Below, piece by piece: positions 1 through 11,200 of a stretch of 64,000 nucleotides of DNA. The stretch is from assembly GCA_943735955.1 (NCBI GenBank), contig OX030956.1, forward strand, positions 897,912-961,911, in the 5' to 3' direction. Within the stretch, counting starts at the first letter, position 1. The number at the start of each line of letters is the position of its first letter. The notes under the pieces are model-generated. The model made no database searches. It saw only the letters and a program-made list of their open reading frames with translations, and was not told the DNA's origin. The position numbers and the translations under genes are program-made. This DNA comes from Piscicola geometra. Its lineage: Eukaryota > Annelida > Clitellata > Hirudinida > Piscicolidae.

Positions 1-651
1 ATATTTTTGAGTAGAAATCACAAAAGACATTGGAGGGGGAACGCTCAGACGATAGTTATGAAAAAATAGAACTTAACGTTTTCATATCAAAATTTTGAGA
101 ATTAACAACTAAGATGTTAAAAGTGCCGTTTACTTTCAAGTCTTAAACTTTGCCGCACAATTTGAAAATCCTACCAGAAGGACTGAATTCACAAAATGAG
201 ATGATGCGAAGAAGAAAAGATCGGTATGAGGTGAGAAAATATGAGAAAAAAACAGGCATTTTTTCCATGTTTCATCCAGGTTGAAGCACTTACTTGAAAA
301 GTGATTATTATCAACTTCAATATCATATTACAAATAAGTTAAAATAATCCTTTTTATTTTTTTTCTTCCTTTTTCATATTTTTAGAATCATATTAAAGCC
401 GAATTTTTCAGTTACAAAAACAAAAAATTCCAAAAGACTTAAGATAATTATTAACAAAATCTTTTTTAAATTTAAATAATTGAAGTCATGAAAAAGTAAA
501 AATAATTTGTGACAGTAAACGTTTTAAAATGTATTATAAAAATTGCGAAAGTTGTTAATAAACAAAACAGAAATCAACTACAAAAAACGACTTTTATTTG
601 CTCGATTTCATCAAATTTATTTTTTTATTTTTATTTTTTCATTAGTAAAAG
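1..651. other. AT-rich stretch, nothing recognised
   Basis: Very AT-rich sequence with homopolymer runs. I see no protein-like open frame, RNA gene or repeat. The 63-codon frame at 509-700 is low-complexity and runs into the SINE that follows. Confidence 0.6.
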
Positions 652-836
652 ACAACGGGTAGCCGAGTTTTTAACAACTCTCGGCTTGACCAGTGGTTAA
701 TGGCCCTAGTTCGAGTGCAACCGATGTCCTAGTAATGCAAAGACGCAAATTAGAAAATTTGCAGCCTGAGTAGTTTTGAAGCCCGTTTGGGTTATTTACC
801 CTATAATAATGCTTGTCAATATCATTATTATTATTT
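652..836 (+). repeat. tRNA-derived SINE, family 1, copy 1
   Basis: A Pol III-type head with a box A-like motif (GGTAGCCGAGT, about 658-668) and a box B-like motif (AGTTCGAGTGC, about 709-719) is followed by a non-tRNA body containing GCAGCCTGAGTAG and AAGCCCGTTTGGGTTA, then a TTATAATGCTTGTCA end and an ATT-rich tail. The same head-body-tail order recurs at 9119-9298 (plus) and 38838-39020 (minus), with a body fragment at 13834-13935 (minus). The head resembles a Leu/Ser-type tRNA. The family name is my own label. Confidence 0.75.
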
Positions 837-3800
837 ATTTTTAAAATTTTCTTTTTACTATTTTTTTCTATTCATTATTATTTTTGTTGTTATTATTATT
901 ATAAGTACTATTATTATTATTTACAATTCGGAGTCATTTTTACTTTTTTCATCTCAATGAATAGTTATTTTAATGTTTTAACTTTACAGATGCCAGAGTG
1001 GTGGGTTTCTATTCAGAAGAAAACAATGAATATGTTTGTTCATTGAAGTAAAGATTTCGAGAAATATTTATTTATTTAAAGAGTTATCTCATATATTCTG
1101 ATTATATTCAACATTAAATTCATTTATTGCAAATACTTTTAATGTATGAATAAATTGTTTTAATTAATTTATGGCTGCTAAATCTAATATTCACTAAGCA
1201 CAAGATAGTAACCCTTGTCTGAACCATGTATGAAGTTCAAAGATAGAATCCGCTTTCTCAGTTTATCGTTAACCTTATTCCGTTTAAAGATTTTATTCAA
1301 CGTTTAGATTGAATAAAACTGTCCAATTCAAGGTTTACAACACCAATTAAAGATGTATTTGGAAATGAGTTTAATGAGTTTGTTATCGTTTTGGAAATCG
1401 TGCCAACTAAAATAAAATGTAAAATCATGGGGAATATTTATTTAAAGTTTGAAAGTGTTTTTTTTAAAGTAGGTTTATACTTTTGTAACCAGCGTTCTTT
1501 TTTTTTTTCGTTAACAAAATAAAGCAATAAAATTTTCACAATTTTTTGACACTTAAAAGTGGGAAAAAAACTTTTTGGAGTTCGGCTGATTATTAGTGGT
1601 GATACTAAATACGATCAGTGATCAAGTTGATAATATTATTATAAAATGAATGTTAAAAAATAGGTCAGTTGAAAGTTAGTTGATCATTTTTTAAGATTCT
1701 ATTAATTTTCAAAACACTAATTTTATTTTTTTGATATTTACTTAATCCACAAAAATATCTTAAATAAATTTTTTTTTTAAATTTTGTATTTTGAATGTTT
1801 ACTTATTTATTTTTTTAAATCTACGGTATTTTTTTTCGTATTCAGTCAAATAGCTGGTCTTATTATTCCTAGTTAAACAAATAAAAATAATTATGTATCT
1901 GTTGAAACGTTAACTAAACTTTTGTTCACAAAATAAATGTAAAACAAATATTATACATTTCTTTCGTAAATCCCAAAAATGTAACTTTAAATCATTGGAA
2001 TAAAAAACTAGCATTAAAACTTAAGCTTATTTATAAAACTTATAATTTGAATAATTTTGAGCTTAAGATGCAAATAAATTGAGAAAAAATACTTTAGATT
2101 CTTAAAAAACTCATAAAAAAAAGATAATAATATCAACCCTTTGTTTATGAAGAACAGGTTGCTATTTATGCTATTCTATTTTAGCAATGCCGGTAGACGT
2201 TGTGTTTCTGAGTTATAATGTGTGTTTTTTCAGAAAACGTCATTTTCAACATGTATAGTACCTTTATTTAAGTAACTATATTTTTAACTAAATAAAATTA
2301 TTATTACAAAATAGATAACGATATAACCTTTTTAATGCATTTAATTTCTATAATTTATTTTACTTTTTTTATCTAAAATTAAACGATTCAAACAAAGAGT
2401 ATATGATTTCACGAAATGCTGTTAAACAACGGCACCTGATATACCTTTTCATTTAATAATTACGCTAGTGAAAGAATTAATTGATTTTTAAAAATGATAC
2501 ATTTTAAGATTAAAAATTGAATTTTCCACATTTTGTGATATGAAGCTTATCTGTAAGTTGAAATCAACTCTCTCAAATTTCGTTTTAGTGGTTAAACCCG
2601 CATAACATCTAAAAAAATATAAAGAATTTTATAGAAGCACCTTTTTATGAAAAAGTATGTTATATATCTTCTGATTAAAATAATATAAAAATCATTTCAT
2701 TAATTAAATCGTTCACTTTTTAAATAAATTCTTATTACATACCAAGACATTTAAATTTTAAAGGCCACCACTTGCGCGTCGTTGTCTTTCCTTTGGTCTT
2801 TTAGATCTACGAGTTTGAAACTCTTTAAATATTTTATTTAAAAGTGTTATGTTCTGAGAAGATTTATTAAGTGCAAACCAAGATAGCTATACTATTCGGC
2901 TCGATTATATACTATAAAAATAATTTACGGCCCAAACAGCTTTTTTATGACTTATTTTCTCGTAATGAAAAAAATGTTGCATAAAGAATTATTTTAGAGA
3001 AATAAAATTGGTGATTTACATTGTTAATATTTATCACATTCAAACATAACTCAAAGTAAAAAGTAACCATTCATAAAAAAATTCCGAAAATGTAACTCTC
3101 AAAATTTTTAAGTAGCGATTTTCACACAAAAGAAAAAATGAAAATTTACGATCCTAAAAGTAGGGTTTATGGATTCTCTAGGTTTTGTGCTTTGGCATTA
3201 ATGGTAAAAGTGAAAGCGTGAATATATGTCCGCATCAGAACATTATCCGTTATTAAAAATTTCAAAATACTTCATAGAGAACATGCTGGTTCATTTTGAA
3301 AATGGATTAACCTGTTCGTCGACACTCTGTGCGATGTGTCTGATAGTCATTGGCACTGATGCCTTAGACTGGCGATGTCTTATTTCTGCACGAAATGCTG
3401 TGAATTCGTTTTCTAGTATCTGATAGTTTCTGTTTTCAATAAGAAAACCTCAAGTTACAGAACTTTTTTGGTTTTGTCTGTACAATCTTTTGTATATTTT
3501 GAACTGTATGACCCAGTCAGTACCTGCAAGCTAGTTTTTAGTCTTAGATTAGCTTATCTCAATATGTTTGAAGGTGCGACCCTCATTGTCAAAATTCTTC
3601 TGACAGTCTTGAGAGGAATTCCGATAAAATATTTTTATGGTGAACTGGTGACCGAATAGTTAACCCGTGACCCCAAAACGTAGGGTTTTCCCTAACATCT
3701 GAAAACTCTTTCAAAGAAAATAGGCACCGTCAAGAGAGACCTGAGCCTTGTGTGAAAAAAAGGAAAAACAATAACTTTTTCTTATACGATCTTATTGAAT

Positions 3801-4280
3801 ATGAGTACGATTGAAATAATTTTATTTTTTTCAGATTTCGATTGGGTACATGTTTACACCAAAAGGTTTATAAAAATGAAGTGCGGCAGAGAATAAAACT
3901 AATTTAGAGATATTTAATGAACTTTTCACAAATTTATTTAATACAAAATTACTAAATATCATATTTATTAAAGTTAACATCATGGTTAAAATATAATTTT
4001 TCAAAATAATTAGTTGATACCATTGTAGAAACAATATAAATAAGTTTTTATTGTAATAAACAAATTTCATTGTGTATTAATGTATTAATTACTCTTTTAA
4101 CTATTTGAATCATTAGTGATCGATTTTTTCTATGACGCATGAAAGTATTAGTAAAAGTTTCATCCCGTAATAAGTATGATAGCTTTATACTTTCTTTTGC
4201 GCATATGTGGGAAAAGTTGTTAACATAATCGTTAATATATTCCGAAGAATTTTTTGACGGGCATGAATTGTAAAAAATTG
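837..4280. other. Gene-poor AT-rich region
   Basis: Mostly AT-rich with many stops. It begins with TTA/ATT microsatellite-like sequence (to about 935), which explains the Phe/Tyr-rich frame at 813-1046. Slightly GC-richer patches at 2765-2810 and 3190-3760 show no frame I can assign; the second is described under findings. Confidence 0.5.
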
Positions 4281-4284
4281 CTTA

Positions 4285-5420
4285 AAATGGGATATATAAT
4301 TGAAAAAGAGAAATAAAAATGGCAAACAGTAATTCCGAAAAAGCAAAAAGTCTTAATAAATTGTAAAAAGTGTATTAACAAAAAAAAATTTATAATTGTA
4401 GTGAAATGAGTAATATAAAGTTTAAAAAAACTGCAGAGAATGGGGAATTCACATCTAAGCATATAAATAACATATTAAAAAAATTAAATACATCAAAAGT
4501 CCCAAATCCAAATGGCGTACAACCACTTTTGTGTTAAATTAATTCTAAAAATACTTTAAAAAACACTATATTAAATAAATAAATTATTTTAGCAATAAAC
4601 ATTATGCTTTTATTGATAAACGGTTAACAATGCCGAAACTAATTGGACTAGTAAATAAACAGAGAGTAATATACACTATTTATACTGACTTTATAAAGGT
4701 TTTTGACAAGACACCCCTTAACAAATAAATTCGTCAATTAAAAAGCTATGGAATTGCGAGCAAATCGGGTAAACAAATTTAAAATGGATAAATAATATAA
4801 CTCAAAGAGAAAATGTCAATGGGAGAAGATGAAAACTGGCATTCCCAAGGAATCGTTCAAAGCCCAAGGTCATTTTTTATTTTTAAAAATAAATTACCAA
4901 AAACAGTCAAATCAATTTTTTAAGTTTGTAAAAATGATTAAAAAAAATATCGTAAAATATCTGAAAGGACTGACAAGTTAATTCTGCAAGAAGACAAGAA
5001 AAAAATATTCGAATGAAGTCTGCAATGTCAACTCAGGCTTCAACCGTATAAATGTAAATTATTAAAAATTTACCGCGACTTTAAACTATGCAGGCTTACA
5101 AGGGATGTCAGGTATAACAAGAAATTATTGCATATGAAAAATACTTCGGTTTAATTAAAAATGACAATTTAAAAGTTGAAATACATATACAAAAACAAGA
5201 AAGTAAGTCAGTTCAAATAATTGGTTTGATGAAAATAATTAAGTTGATAAAAAAAACAACATTATAATTCTTATTTAAAACTATTTTTAAACCCCATAGG
5301 AAGTGCACTAGCACTACGTGGAGTCCATCATTCAAAAAATGTCAATAAATGTCGTATATTGTTCAGAAAAAACAACATACATGATTGCAAACAACGAATG
5401 GCATAATCGCGTTAAAAATA
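4285..5420 (+). mobile_element. Decayed CR1-like non-LTR reverse transcriptase
   Basis: Fragments of one reverse transcriptase can be followed across frameshifts and stops. Near 4290-4530 there is an 'EKAKSLNK' segment followed by 'KKLNTSKVPNPNGVQP', the pre-RT and finger motif with the form SK.P.PDG. Near 4660-4780 is 'IYTDFIKVFDKTPLNK', the palm-A motif (usually DF.KAFD.V). Near 4975-5060 is 'LQEDKKKIFEWS' followed by 'KCKLLKI', the thumb region. Near 5290-5340 is 'TTWSPSFKK', the C-terminal .WSP..KK motif. No intact ORF remains. This order is typical of the CR1 group; the exact clade cannot be fixed. Confidence 0.65.
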
Positions 5421-6181
5421 ATAAAAAATAAAAAAATAAATATGATGAAACTATCCAATCAACATTGTCAACATGATAGACGTCAAAATGTATTTGCTAA
5501 CAGTGTCAAATACATTCTCTTATCAAGTCTTAACAACTAAGAATATATACAAATTCAAAATAAATAAATAATTTATAAATAAATCATTCAATGATGTACC
5601 ATTATTGTAACACAATGAGTAAACAATATTTCAATAAATATCTAAACAGTAACCACTATAGAAAAAGAAAAAAAACCTGCGGTGGTTTATTTCTTTAAAA
5701 TAACCTTAAGACGACAATACGACATCAAAACGCAATATCTGATACTAGATATCTTGTTTCATGGTTTACTTTGGAAAGCGTACTCATAATTTATGCAAAT
5801 GAGATTAACGATTAACATAGACAAATTTCCAATGTTTAAATAGCTGTATGGTAATAAAACGGTGTTGCTAACAGGCAAAAGAAAATACTTTAAATTAATA
5901 AGATTTTTTTCATATTAGTTTAGTTTAGAGAGTTAAAAACCACGCAGATCTTTTGACTTCTATAATATTACTAGTAAAACATTTTGCTGATGACTTTATT
6001 GCTCTGACCAAAAATATAAAGCTAAAACTTTTTATTAAACAATTAAGCATAATATTTCTGAATTTTTATAATATTTTTTAGTTAAATAAAGTGGTTTCAT
6101 CCATTTTTTAGGATTACGATTGACTCGGTAATTGTTTATGTCTATAAATAGGAATATCAATTTGAATAATTTTAATGTGAA
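5421..6181. other. AT-rich stretch, nothing recognised
   Basis: No gene, RNA or repeat is supported. It may hold further 3' sequence of the decayed retroelement to its left. Confidence 0.45.
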
Positions 6182-6551
6182 CAGATTTGACATTATGAAT
6201 AAAATTATTATTAATTACTTTAAAAAGTATTCATAAAAGAAGTAAAGAAGCCTTCTTTATTGTTCATTTTACGATATATCTCGCCTCAGATAGTTTGCCG
6301 AAATATATACCAGATTTGACATTACTGAGTAAAATTATTATTAATTACTCAAAAAATTATTTGTAAAAGAAGTAAAGAAGCCTAATTTATTGTTCATTTT
6401 ACGATATATCTCGCCTCAGATAGTTTGCCGAAATATATATCGTGAACTATCATATAACTTTAACAAAATATGTATAAAAAAAAGAAGTAAAAGAAGTCTC
6501 AGTTATTGTTCATTTTACGATATATCTCGCCTCGGATAGTTTGCCGAAATC
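6182..6551. repeat. Three-copy tandem repeat, unit about 116-130 bp
   Basis: The core TTGTTCATTTTACGATATAT, continuing with CTCGCCTC(A/G)GATAGTTTGCCGAAAT, occurs three times. The ACGATATATC anchor falls at 6271, 6401 and 6517, giving periods of 130 and 116 bp. Each core is preceded by an AAGAAGTAAA(A)GAAG tract. The first two units also share the AGATTTGACATTA upstream part (6183 and 6312). The cores are almost identical while the flanks vary, so the array is either young or constrained. No coding frame. Confidence 0.85.
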
Positions 6552-8299
6552 TAAAATAATATGGCCGCTTTTTGTTCTTGTTAGAAACCAACAATCAGCT
6601 GATTCAAGAAATAAATAAACATTGCCATCAGCTGTTTTTATATTGCTCTGTCTATGCTTCCGAGTACGTTTTCCATAGTATCCCTTGTTTCATGACCAAG
6701 GAAATATAAAAGTCATTAGCTTAAAACTAATTCTCTACTTTTTTTGTAAATGCTACGAATTTTACAGAGTATCATCTTCCATAACACTTTTTCTGTACTT
6801 ATAAAAATATTTATTCGATTCTGATATAACATGCATTTCATAAGCACTAACGTGACTTTAGATAACAATTCTTAATCAAAGGAAAGCACGTACATTAACT
6901 CTTACATGCACGTACTCCTTTCGATATGCGACGTGCTTTTTTATATATATTAATAGTGCTTTCATTATATTCATCCAGTTGTAAATATAGTGAACATTTC
7001 AAAATACTACGTATATTTTATACAAATTGTATAAAAAGTTTTTAAATCTAAATAAATTTTGGGTATATACCTGGAAAACCAGATCAATAAAGCAAAAAAG
7101 TCAGATTCTGAATGCAGGAGAAGTAAATTGAAAAGGGATTGCATGAAGACATTTTTAACATCTAAAAAAACTTTCTGCAAAGCAAACTCTTCTTATTTTG
7201 AAAAAAATGAAATATGAAACGATATTAAATTATAATTTTGATTCAGCCTATGGTGCTTAATCTGGGATTATTCAGACTAAATCAAATTGCGCAAATTAAA
7301 CATTAAAAAATAAATTGCATGAGTTAAAATTATCCTTGGGATAATAATACTCTTTTTCATTTTTGCATTTTTTTGTACAAAGTTTGGAAGATACTGTATT
7401 TTTAAAATTGTAAATTATCATTTTTGCTATTAAGATTAAATCACTAAATATTCAAATAATTTATTATTATTAATGGTATTTCGTTAAATTCTGGAATTAA
7501 TTTTTCATTATTGCAAGTTATGTAAAAGAGTTATAATTATAATTATAATTATGATTAAATATTAAAATAGATACATATTTGAGAATGTATGAAAAGCTCT
7601 TCACTAAAGCAAGCCGAAAAACTAAAAACAGTCTATTAGGAATGTTTAAAATAAAAACTAGAAAAATAATAGTATTAAATAAATATTTAGTCTTTTAAAA
7701 AACATTTTTCAACGTTATAAATATTATTATACAATTTAATAAAACTTTGCATTTTTATATTTTTTTAATATATAAAAAATGAATATTATTACAAAATGTT
7801 AATGAAAGTTTACATTTTTATATTTTATAAATATGTAAAAAATGAATTTTAAAACTCTTATAGTAAATAACATAGATTGTATTTAATATAGTTTTAAGTG
7901 AATCATTTAATTTATTCACAATATTATTTTGAAAAATCTTGTTTTCGAAGTCTTTTTTATTCATTTAATTTTAATTTAACATTTTATTGACTTTAGTGAA
8001 TCGTCCCTAATTGAAGGATCATAAACTGAATCATCCAAAGTCTACTTTCATAGGCTGAATCATCCAAATTTTTACACTTTACTTTATTATGTTGTACTTT
8101 CTTGAAAAATACATAATTATACTACATAATTGTATATATAATATGAATAAATTCAAATGTTATTTTTGATTAAAAGTTTTTTTTATTAAAATAACAATAA
8201 TGAAACATTACTTAAGTGTTCAACTAATTAATGTTTTCATTTCATGAAAATTTTAAAATTGAAGTACAAAGAAATATCTTGAAATAATGCTTCAAAAAA
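6552..8299. other. Intergenic AT-rich region downstream of the GPCR gene
   Basis: No gene found. A loose duplication of about 60 bp (about 7735-7852: two A/T-rich units sharing 'CATTTTTATATTTT' and 'TAAAAAATGAAT') is visible. The GPCR 3'UTR, read leftward from 8299, should lie here but its end is not obvious. Confidence 0.45.
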
Positions 8300-11200
8300 C
8301 TATACTTTCTTTCTAGTGGACTGTTTGTTGATCTGGTTGAATGAGCCGTCTTTGAGTGGCTTTGTTTGGTTTGCACAAGTGTGATCCCAGTTTGTGAGCT
8401 TCAGAAGATTGGTTCTTTGACTCACATTATTGTTGCGGATACAAAAAAGAAAATTGAAAACCATCGAGAATCCTCTGCGGAAGCTAAGAGTTTTAAAGTT
8501 ATACAATTGTGAAAAATGTATGAAAACTAAATTTTACAATTTGGTCATATATTTAATTATTGTACTGCCTAGAATAAGGATAAATTATTTTTTTTATGTT
8601 TAAATATTTGATTTTTAATCTTCGAAAACACTCATGGAATAAATTATGCAGCATAAATTTGAATTAAGTATTTATAAAACTAAGTTGTTTAAATCTTTTA
8701 AAATAGAAAAAAAACTGGTTGATTGAATTTATCTACTTTTTTTATAACTATGTTAATTAAATTTGAAGAAAAAAAAGTATTTCACATAAATAGGCATGAA
8801 AAATTTAATTTAAAAAAAGACTTACTTGGAGCTCATCCAGCAGTATATGATTGGATTGTACATGGAGTTACTCATGGCAAGCCAGTACACGAGAAGGTAG
8901 ATATGCTGCAACAGTGGCTGTTCTCCTAATCCCTCACGCACAGATTCTTCAAACAACAGAAGCAAATTTTGGGGCAACCAACACACCGCAAAGATAACTA
9001 CTACCAGCAACATCATCTTTACTATCTGTTAAAAGGGGTTTTTATTCCAATAAAGATAAAAACTTTTTCAAAGTTTTAAATTATAGAGTTGAAAGCAAAA
9101 AACAGCCATCATAAGTGAATGGGTGGTCTAATGAATAACGTCTGTCGGCTCCACAAATGATTAATGATCCTACGTTCGAGTGCAAAGGAGCCCTAGCAGA
9201 CTTCTTGCGCAAATGAAAACTTGCAGACTAAGTGGTCTAAAAGCCTTTTCGGCTTATACGCCCTTATAATGAAGCTCGTCATTCTTATTATTATCATTCA
9301 AAAGGTTTATGCCTGTCAGCTTAACATAACCAAAAGTAGAAAAAATATTGTTTACATATGCATTTAGAAGTTTATTTTTAAGATTTAAAAACTTAACAAA
9401 AATCAATGTTATTTTTAAAATCTGAGTTTATTTGAACCTGTCGAGATCTAAGCTCTTACTATCAAAATACTATACATTATCCTTAATGGCTGTTTAGTAC
9501 CGACTCTATTCTTTTTAAGTGTTTTAAGTTCTTAGTCTTAAACTTCTGACAGAGTTTTTTAGTTTTTCTACTCTTTCATTAGAACTCTTAAATAGTGAAA
9601 CGAATATAAAGCTGTTTGAGATTTAATTTGAGTTAATTTTCATCTTTTTTATCAATTTGTTAAAAATATTATGACCTATTTCTTTTTTTAAATAACAGAT
9701 GTAGATTTAGCAGTTAGATCTACTAAAAGCTGTAATAAGAGACAAAAATTGTATTGAGATTTTTCATTGTTGACAATATAAAATTAAGAATTTTTTTTTG
9801 TTAAAATATTTTTTATGAGATTGTTATGTTGCTGTTCTAGTTCACTCAGTACTTAATGCATGTAGTTCATATTTAATTTACCCGTTAAATTGAGCCTTAG
9901 ACGTTTTTCTAAAGCTACTCGATTTGTTTAAAGAATGATGGATCTACTGACTGCATTCAGCTTGACTAGCTTTTTAATTTACCAAGAACCTCACCAAACT
10001 GTCTTTCCACTCCCAAATTGGGAGCAGGTGCGTCATCGATATTAGAATCCTGCTCACTTGATGGGTACTCACAATTTCATCAATACCGTAGTTTTTTCAC
10101 GGTCTGGATAAAAAGATATAGAGATGGTGCTGCATGAGAGCAATCAGCTCGTAGACTTCCTCCAAGTGCTCAACTGCTAGTTCTTACACCAAACTTGAAA
10201 CCTCTTTTGTGTACATTTTCTTTACTCTTTTTTTGGCGAGCGGGTTGGCTTAGATGGTAAAAACGTTGGACCTGCAACTTAGCAGTCGCCAGATCGAATC
10301 CCTGTTCAGCCAGCCGTGAGCTATCATATACCTAGTTTCACGACTTATGTCGTGTGAGTGGCGTATCATTGCGTGCCTTGTCGCGTTATAATTATGCATT
10401 AATGTAAGTAATTTTAATTAATCTCTTTTTGAGTTTTCTGAAGTTAATAGATATTTGGGTGTTAAGAAAAAAGCAAAGATTCCGTTATTTTGCTGATTAA
10501 AATCTGTATAAAGTTTCTAATCTGAAAATGGTTGCCATCTTTTTCCATGGTTTGAACATAGCAGGGCGCTATACTTTCAGTATCTAAACTTATTCATACG
10601 TTTGTATTTCAAGATTCTTAAAATTGATTCCAAGAAGCAATTATTTTGAGAGTTTGAAGACTTGGCTCAATTAAAATATCTCATTTTCAAAAGTCTTTCT
10701 CTTAATCATAAAATATTTTTTATTAATGTTTTGAAGTATTTAGAGAAATATCTGCAAAAAAACGTGAAAATTTTTAAACAATGTTTTTATTTTAACAGAC
10801 ATTTCAAAAAGATTTATTTTTAATACCAAACGCTGAAAAAACGACGATTAGAGCATGAAAGAAAACTTAAAAGTTAATGAATTACAGATTAGACAAAAAG
10901 AAATTACTTCGAATACAAATATCAACTGAAGAATTTCAAAAACTAAATATTTTAAAAATTACTCTAAAACTAATTCAATTTTCAAGAAAGAAAAAAAAAG
11001 TTTTAGGCATTCAAAGCTTTTGGTTATTCTTTAAATGCAATTCGCCCTTGTCTGAGCGAGAAAACTATTGAATAAAGAAAAACTTTGAAATATAAATTTT
11101 AATAAATAATTGAGTTATGTTAAATTTATACTTTCTTTTTGGAGCGTAGGGTGACAGTGTGTCTAGCCGAAACTTCTCTTATAAGCTGGTCCCCCCAGAG

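Noticed and set aside
813..1046. 77-codon Phe/Tyr-rich frame
   Set aside because: Arises from TTA/ATT-rich simple sequence at the SINE tail.
8822..9016. Stand-alone 64-aa membrane protein
   Set aside because: It is TM6-TM7 of the GPCR; splice sites and phases join it to the neighbouring exons.
10228..10320. Functional tRNA gene
   Set aside because: Boxes A and B are present but I cannot form a good acceptor stem, and the sequence continues into a SINE-like body.
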